Shown one piece after another: positions 20,301-27,965 of a stretch of 64,000 bases of DNA. Below the pieces are notes generated by a model. That model searched no databases, was not told where the DNA came from, and was given only the letters and a program-made list of their open reading frames with translations. Positions within the stretch are counted from its first letter, which is position 1. The number at the start of each line of letters is the position of its first letter. The DNA comes from Flavobacterium sp. J372 (GTDB taxonomy: Bacteria > Bacteroidota > Bacteroidia > Flavobacteriales > Flavobacteriaceae), in the NCBI RefSeq assembly GCF_024699965.1, contig NZ_JAJOMZ010000004.1, forward strand, positions 1-64,000. Reading direction: 5' to 3'. Both the position numbers and the translations under genes were made by a program.

Positions 20301-20579
20301 ATTAACTTTACCATTTACTAACAGGCCGATTTTTACTCCGCCTACAGTAAAGGTACCGGAATTATGTATAGCCACCTGGTAGCTGCCTTTAATAGTAAGG
20401 TCACCGCCGCAGGCAACAGGGCCTTCAGTTTCATTTGTTATAAGAGTAAGGCCGTTTTCAGTAAAGATATTGAAACCTTTAGCTGCCTCGGTTGGGCTTT
20501 GCGCAGTAGCGAGGTTTGTAAAAAACAGAGAGGCCGCCGATAAGGAGCAGATCCTCAGGAGTACTTTTCTAATCATCAA
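17301..20579 (-). CDS. Type IX secreted protein with choice-of-anchor A and PKD domains
   Basis: This is a 1092-residue exported protein. After the signal peptide (about 1-26) comes a choice-of-anchor A region to about residue 345 (start AKGFNIFTENGLTLITNETEG, with GTVFAPFANVDKSGNQSNLEG near 310). Next is a PKD domain with YLWDFGDGTTSTAMNPTKTF near 385, and a second PKD-like segment (NYSWSMAGAGTG). Residues about 520-1000 form a large beta-rich region I do not recognise. The last 80 residues (FPNPFQGNINCLLYSE to GTSKIVIK) are a type A sorting domain, so the protein should be attached to or released at the surface by the type IX system. Function is probably adhesive or structural, by inference only. 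Confidence 0.88.
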   Translation of the reverse strand: MMIRKVLLRICSLSAASLFFTNLATAQSPTEAAKGFNIFTENGLTLITNETEGPVACGGDLTIKGSYQVAIHNSGTFTVGGVKIGLLVNGKVNYTSGNAVQVQSNTYVKIGNSTGSTVWYYDQNNATPPIRVTPTAGGYNGSPRIELQANSPQLGVGVNNNPVFQGGLLDFSAAFQTLRTKSSAISQCAANANITNANGATIPHTNMPGQIKINLADGINYFNITGADLNAVQNIIFNNPPSASKVLVINVDAAGTYNWNVWNQGGIGFQNCPYILYNFYNTTQLNIVSGNAIEGTVFAPFANVDKSGNQSNLEGQVIAKSFIHSGGEVHYAVFTPSVTGCAQPVGVAPTANFSINNGALCLGNAFVFTNTSHTGNAVQPEAPLSYLWDFGDGTTSTAMNPTKTFATAGVHMVKLTATNTYGSNTKTVFLTVYPEVVPAVNQATAATGNGSITKQFTLTNASDFTNYSWSMAGAGTGLYTNQPIVNFTFTVEGYYEVIVTGTTANGCEKSTVVGVVIASDDVSTGNNGGLESESLGDALSKRYVQRKMKSVPTELVKTDAMLYDKAKLLVKSNPAGRNVNSQTMLAMFPTELASGNTSHVTSPTDILDYTIAQEVISVDFEIAGKTKAVVLGVRTRDKVYNHTKASCDRLRGAEILTVKAVQIEGYNFLMQAIKQRTGIVEYAISFAVAKNNNDTKYTLQSNWFVKDYAIMNDMYNFQVWATNPESTEKLVTDILHNLQNFIPVQQTEVQRMPKTYASKVSREGTDMVINLKSAEAGQNIEVVTEEVYSETNGYAMRYNPLTSEMTQTLRIDIKDGYEYDGLIKVEGITQDAFYHADGNWGLDYDGANTIIKSYTVSNDFDRVYNENEYAIHRNVKLQAHSNQDYLTLYKSLLPGHLPANYTDYKFLSFKAKGSGLLEIGLVKAGITEWKHQYKAVINVRNKEEVYYIPFSFMKSIASNQQLTADDLTMITYTFLPVQAGTNDLDLTIEDVKFTQTAREGYEELLNSMVNQFVMFPNPFQGNINCLLYSEVTTTAKVTVHDITGKLVHTAAVNLEEGRNELNFDFSHLNSGMFFFNVDSGNVNYGTSKIVIK

Positions 20580-20605
20580 TATTAAATTTTAACGTTTGGG
20601 GATGG

Positions 20606-20638
20606 CAAATGTAAGAAAACATTTTTTAATTGACACAA
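20606..20638 (-). promoter_or_regulatory. Promoter of the type IX secreted protein gene
   Basis: On the minus strand TTG (20638-20636), 22 bases, then TACATTTG (20613-20606) fit the Bacteroidetes promoter pattern. The leader to the start codon at 20579 is about 26 bases. Confidence 0.55.
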
Positions 20639-20766
20639 CTTCTTAAATAATAAACGCGCTTATGTTCAATTATTTACGCGATATATTATTCCAAATTTAT
20701 CGTTCAAGAGTTAAATATTGACTACAAATTAATTGTTAAAAATAATATTTACATAACTGTTCTCTA

Positions 20767-21397
20767 TTACTTCTTACTTGCCACTGAAACATCAACCTTT
20801 AAAGCAGCACATACCCAGTTTCGAATCCATTGTTCTGATGAATTTTTTCGGACCATGGTAAAATATTTATCATGACCATTGCATAAGCAATCAATATAAA
20901 ATTCATTTTGTGCGCTTCTTTGCCCTAATCTTTTAAGGCCAATGAAGATTTTACCAGGACTTTGAATGTCAAGCCCTGCAAGATATAGTGTAATGCTTCC
21001 TTTGTGTTCCTTTTTAACCGTGGCAACCATCACATCATCAATCAGTTTTTCGCCAGGTGTATTGTCAGGATTTACATTGTATATCACCAATTCAAAATCT
21101 GTATCCCGGAAGGTATCAGGCTTTACTTTTTTTGAAAAATACATTTCGTTAAAATGAAATGAAACAGAATTTAAGTACCCGGACTTCAAACCGTCAACCA
21201 ATGTTACAATTTCTGATGCATCAGCCATGTTTTCCGCAGCATAGCAGGGGACCACGAAGCTTTTCGGTACGAATTTTAATTTTTGGCCGGTCACTGCCAA
21301 TCACAACTTCTTCAAGATGTAGGGTATCTTTTGATATATTTATTTGTGCTAACACCTGGGTGCAAATCAAGAAAATGAGTCCTGTTATAATTTTCAT
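20767..21397 (-). CDS. Exported hypothetical protein, frame broken by one extra base
   Basis: The first piece starts at 21397 with a signal peptide (MKIITGLIFLICTQVLAQ) and reads ISKDTLHLEEVVIGSDRP. It breaks at a G-run (21247-21250 on the plus strand). Removing one base joins it to the 20767-21300 piece, giving about 210 residues. The later half has FELVIYNVNPDNTPGEKL and LYLAGLDIQSPGKIFIGLK, which look like a beta-sandwich. I do not recognise a named family. The context is a secreted-protein gene on one side and the divergent aat gene on the other. Confidence 0.7.
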
Positions 21398-21441
21398 AGA
21401 TATATTTAAATTTCGAAAGTTACCTATTAAAAAGCATACTA

Positions 21442-21473
21442 TTGTTTAGTTTTACATGTTATTAGTAATTTTG
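21442..21473 (+). promoter_or_regulatory. Promoter of aat
   Basis: TTG at 21442-21444, a 21-base gap, and TAATTTTG at 21466-21473 match the Bacteroidetes consensus. The leader is about 20 bases. Confidence 0.55.
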
Positions 21474-21495
21474 AAAGCTTTTATCTGAAGATAAT

Positions 21496-22134
21496 ATGTA
21501 CTTTCTTACACGTGAATTATATTTTCCCAATGTTGAAGAAGCCTCACCTGAAGGCCTGGTTGCCATTGGCGGCGATTTGAGCCCTGAACGTTTATTATTA
21601 GCATATCGTAACGGAATTTTTCCCTGGTTTGAAGATGATGAACCTATATTATGGTGGAGCCCGCCGGAGAGGATGGTACTCTTCTTCAATGAGCTGAAAA
21701 TATCAAAAAGCATGCGCAACATACTAAACCGGGGGATGTTTACTATTACCTGTAATAAAGCGTTTCGCGAAGTTATAACAGCCTGCCGCCGTGTTGAGCG
21801 TGAAGGCCAGGATGGCACATGGATAACCGATGATATGGTTGATGCCTACTGCAGGCTACATGAATTGGGTGTAGCCCGGTCATATGAAGTCTGGTATGAA
21901 GATAAACTCGTAGGCGGCTTGTATGGGGTTGATATGGGCCATATCTTTTGTGGAGAGAGCATGTTTTCACTAATGCCAAATGCCAGCAAAGTGGCCTTTA
22001 TAAAATTATCACGCGATTTACAAAAGCAAGGTTACAGGTTGCTTGACTGCCAGGTACATAATTCGCACCTTGAAAGCCTGGGCGCACGTGAAATACCAAG
22101 AAAGGAATTTATACGATACCTACGTTCAATATAA
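21496..22134 (+). CDS. aat: Leucyl/phenylalanyl-tRNA-protein transferase
   Basis: This 212-residue enzyme transfers Leu or Phe from tRNA to N-terminal Arg or Lys of proteins, marking them for Clp degradation (N-end rule). Family landmarks are GLVAIGGDLSPERLLLAYRNGIFPW near residue 20, WWSPPERMVL near 54, GLYGVDMGHIFCGESMFS near 140, and LLDCQVHNSHLESLGA near 180. The length is near the usual 230. It is a single-gene unit with its own promoter and terminator, and is convergent with coxA. Confidence 0.95.
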   Translation: MYFLTRELYFPNVEEASPEGLVAIGGDLSPERLLLAYRNGIFPWFEDDEPILWWSPPERMVLFFNELKISKSMRNILNRGMFTITCNKAFREVITACRRVEREGQDGTWITDDMVDAYCRLHELGVARSYEVWYEDKLVGGLYGVDMGHIFCGESMFSLMPNASKVAFIKLSRDLQKQGYRLLDCQVHNSHLESLGAREIPRKEFIRYLRSI

Positions 22135-22140
22135 CAATAA

Positions 22141-22170
22141 AAAAAGAGCCCTGATAAGAGGGCTCTTTTT
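22141..22170. terminator. Bidirectional terminator between aat and coxA
   Basis: AAAAAGAGCCCT and AGGGCTCTTTTT form a stem around GATAAG. Flanking A and T runs allow use in both directions, ending aat (+) and the act-cox operon (-). Confidence 0.9.
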
Positions 22171-22186
22171 AGTATTGAGATGGGTA

Positions 22187-24004
22187 TTAATGGTGTAATA
22201 CCTCTTCATTTTCTTTCATTGGTACGTTTTGCGGAACAAAATCGTCATCATGGCCAGGCTTGCTATAGTCATAAGGCCACCTGTAAACTTCAGGTATCTC
22301 GCCAGGCCAGTTACCGTGCATATGCTCAACCGGAGCTGTCCACTCAAGAGTGTTAGACCTCCAAGGGTTCATTGGTGCACGCTTACCACGGAATATGCTG
22401 TAGAAGAAGTTCCAAAGGAATACAAGCTGAAATGCTGCACCTATTATGGCAAACATCGTGATGATAACGTTTACGTCAGCAAGGTCGTCAAATAAAGGGA
22501 ATGCAGTATTGGTATAATAACGCCTTGGCAATCCTGCCATACCTATAAAGTGCATTGGGAAGAATACACCGTAAGCACAAACCGCAGTTACCCAGAAGTG
22601 GATGTAACCAAGGTTTTTGTTCATCATACGGCCGAACATCCTCGGGAACCAATGGTAGATACCGGCAAACATACCGTAAAGTGCTGATATACCCATTACA
22701 AGGTGGAAGTGAGCTACCACAAAGTAAGTATCATGTACGTTAATGTCAAGCGTACTGTCACCAAGAATAATACCTGTAAGACCACCTGTAATGAACGTAG
22801 ATACAAGGCCGATAGAGAAAAGCATTGCAGGGTTCATCTGCAGGTTACCCCTCCATAATGTTGTGATATAGTTGAAAGCTTTTACTGCAGAAGGTATAGC
22901 AATCAATAGCGTTGTAAATGTAAATACCGAGCCAAGGAACGGGTTCATACCCGAGATGAACATGTGGTGACCCCAAACAATTGTTGAAAGGAATGCAATG
23001 GCAAGTATTGACGCAATCATCGCGCGGTAACCAAAGATTGGCTTACGAGAGTTTGTCGCTATAATCTCTGATGTTATACCAAGAGCAGGAAGTAGTACAA
23101 TATAAACTTCAGGGTGCCCAAGGAACCAGAAAAGGTGTTCAAACAATACCGGTGAACCTCCCTGGTAGTGAAGAACTTCACCAGCAATAAAGATGTCAGA
23201 CAAGAAGAATGATGTACCAAAGCTTCTGTCAAACAGCAATAGCAATGCCGCAGAAAGAAGTACCGGGAATGATACGATACCGATTACGGCTGTAATAAAG
23301 AACGCCCATATTGTAAGTGGAAGGCGTGTCATTGACATACCTTTTGTACGAAGGTTGATTACTGTTACAACATAGTTAAGCGAACCCATCAGCGATGATG
23401 CAATGAAGATAGCCATTGACACCAACCATAGTGTCATACCGGCACCTGAACCGGGTATTGCCTGTGGCAATGCACTTAGCGGCGGATAAATTGTCCAACC
23501 TGCAGAGGCAGGGCCAGCTTCAACGAAAAGCGACATTACCATGATTACAGTTGATATAAAGAACAACCAGTAAGATATCATGTTCATAAAGCCTGATGCC
23601 ATATCTCGCGCACCAATCTGCAACGGAATAAGAAGGTTACTGAATGTACCTGACAGTCCTGCCGTAAGTACAAAGAATACCATTATAGTACCGTGTATTG
23701 TAACAAGGGCAAGGTAAATATCGTTACGCATTACACCATTTGGTGCAAATTTTTCACCAAGAAGCACTTTGAAAATCCCGAAAGATTCTTCTGGCCACGC
23801 AATCTGCATACGGAATAATATTGACATCATGATGCCTATCACACCCATTATAATACCGGTGATAAGATATTGCTTGGCAATCATCTTATGGTCAATACTA
23901 AAGATGTACTTTGTTATAAAAGTATCTTTATGGTGGTGATGATCATGAGCATCGTGGTGACCGTGTTCTTCGTGACCGTGTATTTCGTGTCCTACTGCTG
24001 ACAT
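22187..24004 (-). CDS. coxA: Cytochrome c oxidase subunit I
   Basis: This is the catalytic heme-copper subunit that reduces oxygen to water in the inner membrane. At 605 residues it has about 12 transmembrane segments. Heme a and a3 and CuB ligands are visible: His in VTIHGTIMVFF, WFLGHPEVYIVLLPALG with the His-Tyr pair and gating Glu, the His pair in VWGHHMFISG, and VVAHFHLVMG. The N-terminus is unusually rich in His (13 of the first 26 residues after Met). It is the last gene of the eight-gene operon, 54 bases after coxB. Subunits III and IV are not in the window. Confidence 0.96.
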   Translation of the reverse strand: MSAVGHEIHGHEEHGHHDAHDHHHHKDTFITKYIFSIDHKMIAKQYLITGIIMGVIGIMMSILFRMQIAWPEESFGIFKVLLGEKFAPNGVMRNDIYLALVTIHGTIMVFFVLTAGLSGTFSNLLIPLQIGARDMASGFMNMISYWLFFISTVIMVMSLFVEAGPASAGWTIYPPLSALPQAIPGSGAGMTLWLVSMAIFIASSLMGSLNYVVTVINLRTKGMSMTRLPLTIWAFFITAVIGIVSFPVLLSAALLLLFDRSFGTSFFLSDIFIAGEVLHYQGGSPVLFEHLFWFLGHPEVYIVLLPALGITSEIIATNSRKPIFGYRAMIASILAIAFLSTIVWGHHMFISGMNPFLGSVFTFTTLLIAIPSAVKAFNYITTLWRGNLQMNPAMLFSIGLVSTFITGGLTGIILGDSTLDINVHDTYFVVAHFHLVMGISALYGMFAGIYHWFPRMFGRMMNKNLGYIHFWVTAVCAYGVFFPMHFIGMAGLPRRYYTNTAFPLFDDLADVNVIITMFAIIGAAFQLVFLWNFFYSIFRGKRAPMNPWRSNTLEWTAPVEHMHGNWPGEIPEVYRWPYDYSKPGHDDDFVPQNVPMKENEEVLHH

Positions 24005-24058
24005 ATTTCTTTAATTTGAATATATTTTAAAAGAATTATTTTTTTTGCGTTTGTGCTG

Positions 24059-25219
24059 CTATTGGCTTATCAGCTTTAACTGCTGCTGTATCACTGCAGG
24101 TTCAGCTGGTGTAGTTTCAGTAGCCGGTGCTGCAGCTTCTTTTTTAGATTCAGCCACAGCAGCTGCAAGAGTCTGCTTTTCGCTTAACCATTTATTGAAA
24201 TCTTTCTCTTCATCAACAACAAGCTTCATTTGCATGTTATAGTGTGATGCGCCACAAATCTTGTTACATAGCAGAAGATAATCAAAAGTATATGGGTCAA
24301 GTGCTGACTGTCCTTTTGCAACAAGCTCGCTGGACTTTTTAGATCTTATCTCATTAATATGAGCCACTTTTTCCATTATTGCAGGATCTTCACGCATTTC
24401 TTCAGTAGTTAAAGTCGGCGTAAATGCAAACTCAGTAACCATACCCGGCACAACGTTCATCTGTGCCCTGAAGTGAGGCATGTATGCTGAGTGAAGTACG
24501 TCTTGTGAACGGAACTTGAAGATCACCTTTTTACCTTTTGGTATATGTAATTCAGTAGCTGTAATATCATCTTGCGCGTTTGGATCGCTCATGTCAACAC
24601 CCATAGTGTTTACGCCATCAATATACCTTACATTAGCTTTGCCTAAAGTGCGGTCTTTACCTGCATAACGTACTTCCCAGCTAAATTGCTTAGCGTAAAC
24701 TTCTACATATATAGCATCGTTATTCTCATCTTCAATGAACATGATGTTTGTCCAGGCAAGCATACCGTAAAGGATAAGGCCGGCAAGAACAATTACAGGA
24801 ATAATTGTCCAGATAAATTCAAGCCTGTCATTATCTGCAAAATAGAAAGCTACATTACCTTGCTTACCACGGTATTTAAATGCAAAGTAGTGAAGAAGAA
24901 ACTGTGTAACAATCTGTACAAAGAAAATAAGACCCATCGAGATAGCCATTAGCCTGTCATACTCCGGGCCGTGCTCTGAAGCAGGAGTGCCAAGAGTAAG
25001 ATGTCCCCATTTCCAAAGCGAATATATAGTAACGATGTAGATGAAGCCAACAAAGGCAAACATCAGGTAGCCATTTACATTATTATCCCTGTCATTAGCC
25101 ACCTCAGAGTTCTCTGCATAAGTAGCCGTACCTAATTGAGTCAGGTGGAAAATTTTAGTTAACTGCCATATTGCAATGCCTAATAAAACTAAAACTATAA
25201 TTACCAATAAACTTGTCAT
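24059..25219 (-). CDS. coxB: Cytochrome c oxidase subunit II
   Basis: This 386-residue subunit carries the CuA electron entry site. It has about four hydrophobic segments (about residues 1-24, 50-72, 90-112, 133-160), more than the classical two. The cupredoxin domain holds the CuA ligands: His in VLHSAYMPHF, and Cys, Cys, His and Met in LCNKICGASHYNMQ. The C-terminus is Ala, Pro and Thr rich. The annotated end reads VIQQQLKLISQ, but restoring one base near 24092 would instead give an Ala/Lys tail (VDTAAVKADKPIAAQTQKK) ending at 24036. That fits the preceding composition better. Confidence 0.93.
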   Translation of the reverse strand: MTSLLVIIVLVLLGIAIWQLTKIFHLTQLGTATYAENSEVANDRDNNVNGYLMFAFVGFIYIVTIYSLWKWGHLTLGTPASEHGPEYDRLMAISMGLIFFVQIVTQFLLHYFAFKYRGKQGNVAFYFADNDRLEFIWTIIPVIVLAGLILYGMLAWTNIMFIEDENNDAIYVEVYAKQFSWEVRYAGKDRTLGKANVRYIDGVNTMGVDMSDPNAQDDITATELHIPKGKKVIFKFRSQDVLHSAYMPHFRAQMNVVPGMVTEFAFTPTLTTEEMREDPAIMEKVAHINEIRSKKSSELVAKGQSALDPYTFDYLLLCNKICGASHYNMQMKLVVDEEKDFNKWLSEKQTLAAAVAESKKEAAAPATETTPAEPAVIQQQLKLISQ

Positions 25220-25238
25220 TTGTTTATTACTTTAAATA

Positions 25239-26858
25239 TTAATAATGAAAATGCTTACTTTCCTCAAGGTACGGGTTGCGTTTCAGCATAAGCGGAGCTT
25301 TTGTAAGCGCTGTAAACACAACAAATATGAATAAACCAAGGAAGAACAGTATTGCTCCTATTTCGCCTGCACCTATAAACCACTGGTCACCTACTGTAGC
25401 CGGCATAATCATGTTGAAGAAGTCAATATAGTGGCCGCAAAGTATTACGATACCCGCCATAACCACGATCCATGTAAGGCGTTTGAAGTCTGTATTTAAT
25501 AATATTAGTACAGGGAACACAAAATTCATGGCAAGCATACCGAAGAATGGCAGGTTATACTTCTCTATACGCGTTACAAAGTATGTTACCTCTTCAGGTA
25601 TGTTAGCATACCACATAAGCATGAATTGAGAGAACCAAAGATAAGTCCAGAAAATACTGATACCGAACATGAACTTAGCAAGGTCATGAAGGTGACTTGT
25701 ATTTACATATTCAAGGTAGCCTTTAGACTTAAGGTAGATTGTTATCATGGCGATAGTTGTGATACCGCTCACAAAGAAGCTGGCAAATACATACCATCCG
25801 AACAGTGTACTGTACCAGTGCGGGTCAACCGACATGATCCAGTCCCAAGACATTATTGATTCAGTAACTATGAAGAATACAAGGAAAGCAGCCGACATCT
25901 TGAATGTCTTTTTGTACAGGCTGTCATCATTTGCATCATCATTAGCGATAGAGTTTCTCCTTGAAAGGAAACGGTACAGGTTCCATCCTGCAAGGAATAT
26001 TACAGCCCTGATAAGGAAGAAAGGTATGTTTAAGTAACCTGATTTACCTTGTATAAGGTGGTCATGTGCTACAACATCTTTATCCATCCACACAAACAAC
26101 CCATTATGACCGATGTGGAAACATGCGCAAAGCAACAGAACAAAAAATATGATAGAGCCTGGCAATAGGTAAGCCGTGATACCTTCCATAACCCTGAAAA
26201 GCATTGGCGACCATCCTGCCTGCGCAGCATATTGAATAGCATAAAAAGCAAGTACACCGAGAGATATCAACATGAAAAATATACACGCAACATATACAGC
26301 AGCCCAAGGCTTGTTCTGTAGTTGGTGAAGCACATGTTCAAGGTGCTTTTGGTGTGCGGCATGGTCAGCATGGGCATCGTGGCCTTCATGAGCGTGAGCT
26401 GCATGTTCTTCAGCAGTTTCACCTGCATGAGCATCATGGCCATGTGCATCGGCAGCATGGTTTTGGCCCATTTCAGTATGCGCTACGTTATCGTGAACAT
26501 CCTGGTCAGCAGCCATATTTTGTGTAGTGTCAGCATTATGAGTTACAGGCTCATCAACAGAACCGGTAGTATGCTTCTCTATATTCTCGGCATGGTCCTG
26601 ATTGTCATGAATTACATGATCAGTTGCGTTTTTTTGATTTGCTTCGGGAGCGTGAACTTCCTGAGTGGTCGCAGCTGTCGCATCAGGATGGTGTGAGGCT
26701 GCGCCATGCCCACCATGATGATCTTCCTGCTCCTTTAGTATTTTCTCAACGTCTTCAATGGTCTTTGGTGCAGTGAAAAAACTATAGCCAATCCCCAGGA
26801 TACCTAATACCATCAGGATCACGGCGAAAGTTTTTAATCTACTTGAAAATGTGTACAT
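25239..26858 (-). CDS. actF: Alternative complex III subunit ActF, with long His-rich segment
   Basis: This is one of the two NrfD-like membrane subunits of the quinol:cytochrome c oxidoreductase (alternative complex III). It is 539 residues. A first membrane segment (about 8-30) is followed by a hydrophilic stretch from about 46 to 180 that contains 27 histidines plus many Asp, Glu and Ala. The conserved core begins QNKPWAAVYVACIFF, with roughly nine more membrane segments. The family often has some His in this loop; the length here is what stands out. The neighbours are actE upstream and coxB 19 bases downstream. Confidence 0.9.
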   Translation of the reverse strand: MYTFSSRLKTFAVILMVLGILGIGYSFFTAPKTIEDVEKILKEQEDHHGGHGAASHHPDATAATTQEVHAPEANQKNATDHVIHDNQDHAENIEKHTTGSVDEPVTHNADTTQNMAADQDVHDNVAHTEMGQNHAADAHGHDAHAGETAEEHAAHAHEGHDAHADHAAHQKHLEHVLHQLQNKPWAAVYVACIFFMLISLGVLAFYAIQYAAQAGWSPMLFRVMEGITAYLLPGSIIFFVLLLCACFHIGHNGLFVWMDKDVVAHDHLIQGKSGYLNIPFFLIRAVIFLAGWNLYRFLSRRNSIANDDANDDSLYKKTFKMSAAFLVFFIVTESIMSWDWIMSVDPHWYSTLFGWYVFASFFVSGITTIAMITIYLKSKGYLEYVNTSHLHDLAKFMFGISIFWTYLWFSQFMLMWYANIPEEVTYFVTRIEKYNLPFFGMLAMNFVFPVLILLNTDFKRLTWIVVMAGIVILCGHYIDFFNMIMPATVGDQWFIGAGEIGAILFFLGLFIFVVFTALTKAPLMLKRNPYLEESKHFHY

Positions 26859-26883
26859 ATTTTATACTTTCAGTGTTCTACAA

Positions 26884-27429
26884 TTATAATTCACTCCTTA
26901 GTTTCATCACATAAGCGGTAACCTGCCAACGCTCTTCCTGCGTAAGCTGGTTAGCATGCGACCCCATTGAGTTAAGTCCGTATGTAATTACGTGGAATAC
27001 GCTTCCTTCAGTAATCTGCCTGTCTTTATAGTTAGGCACACCAAGGAATTTTTCCCTTTTTACAAGGTTGCCCTTGCCATCACCTTTATCACCGTGGCAA
27101 ATAGCACAGTAAACAGTAAACAACTGCTCGCCTCTGGCCATATCAACCGAAGCAGTATCAAGAGGCGACTTAAGGTTAGCTTTTGCAAGCTCATACCCGG
27201 CAGTAGAGTTTTCATATTCATACGGTGTAAAGCCCCTTGGCACAGAGCCCTTCGCAGGCAGCTGGCCTTCTTTACCGTTCGGGAAAGCATCAGACTCAGC
27301 ATATGTCTCGTATGCAACAGAGTGCTGCATGTTCGGGAAATATTGGTAGTTAGGCTCCTTTTTGTTGAAGCAGGCTGTAAAAGCCATTGAAAGGCCTGCC
27401 AGCATTGCTATTTTATATAACGCTTTCAT
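26884..27429 (-). CDS. actE: Alternative complex III cytochrome c subunit ActE
   Basis: This 181-residue protein has a lipoprotein-type signal (AGLSMAFTAC, Cys near residue 20) and one heme c site, CAICHGDKGDG, near residue 110. A later Met in YGLNSMGSHANQLT is a plausible axial ligand. It should be a membrane-anchored monoheme cytochrome on the periplasmic side, passing electrons to the oxidase or a soluble carrier. It is 8 bases after actD and 25 before actF. Confidence 0.92.
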   Translation of the reverse strand: MKALYKIAMLAGLSMAFTACFNKKEPNYQYFPNMQHSVAYETYAESDAFPNGKEGQLPAKGSVPRGFTPYEYENSTAGYELAKANLKSPLDTASVDMARGEQLFTVYCAICHGDKGDGKGNLVKREKFLGVPNYKDRQITEGSVFHVITYGLNSMGSHANQLTQEERWQVTAYVMKLRSEL

Positions 27430-27437
27430 ATTCTGAA

Positions 27438-27962
27438 TTAATGCTTTTCAATTACTTTGATTTCAACGGCCCCAGTATTTTCAAAGAAAGAAACCAACTG
27501 GTCAACGTCGCCATGTGCAGCAATCTCCATTAAAAAATGATCATCGGTTGTCCTTACATCAGGGTTTTCAGCTTTTTTAAAAGGCCAAAGCTTACTCCTC
27601 ATGTAGAAAGTTATCACCATAAGGTGGGCAGCGAAGAATACTGTCATCTCAAACATTACCGGTACAAAAGCCGGCATATTCTGGATATAGCTGAAACTTG
27701 GCTTACCACCAATGTCCTGAGGCCAGTCAATAATCATGATGAAGCGCATCATGGTTACTGCAACGCTAAGGCCAACAAGGCCGTATAAGAATGAAGTAAT
27801 AGCAATTCTTGTAGGTTCAAGGCCCATGGCTTTGTCAAGCCCGTGAACCGGGAATGGCGTATAAATCTCTTCAATGTGATGGTGTGCGGCGCGTGTTTTC
27901 TTTACTGCGTCCATCAGCACGTCATCGTCATTGTATAATACATGTAAAACTTTATTACTCAT
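27438..27962 (-). CDS. actD: Alternative complex III subunit ActD (DUF3341)
   Basis: This 174-residue DUF3341 protein has HVLYNDDDVLMDAVKKTRAAHHHIEEIYTPFPVHGLD at its start (family pattern ending in PVHG) and two central membrane segments (about 58-80 and 98-120). It anchors at the membrane as the small structural subunit of the complex. It begins 3 bases after the actC stop, indicating tight coupling. Confidence 0.9.
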   Translation of the reverse strand: MSNKVLHVLYNDDDVLMDAVKKTRAAHHHIEEIYTPFPVHGLDKAMGLEPTRIAITSFLYGLVGLSVAVTMMRFIMIIDWPQDIGGKPSFSYIQNMPAFVPVMFEMTVFFAAHLMVITFYMRSKLWPFKKAENPDVRTTDDHFLMEIAAHGDVDQLVSFFENTGAVEIKVIEKH

Positions 27963-27965
27963 ATC

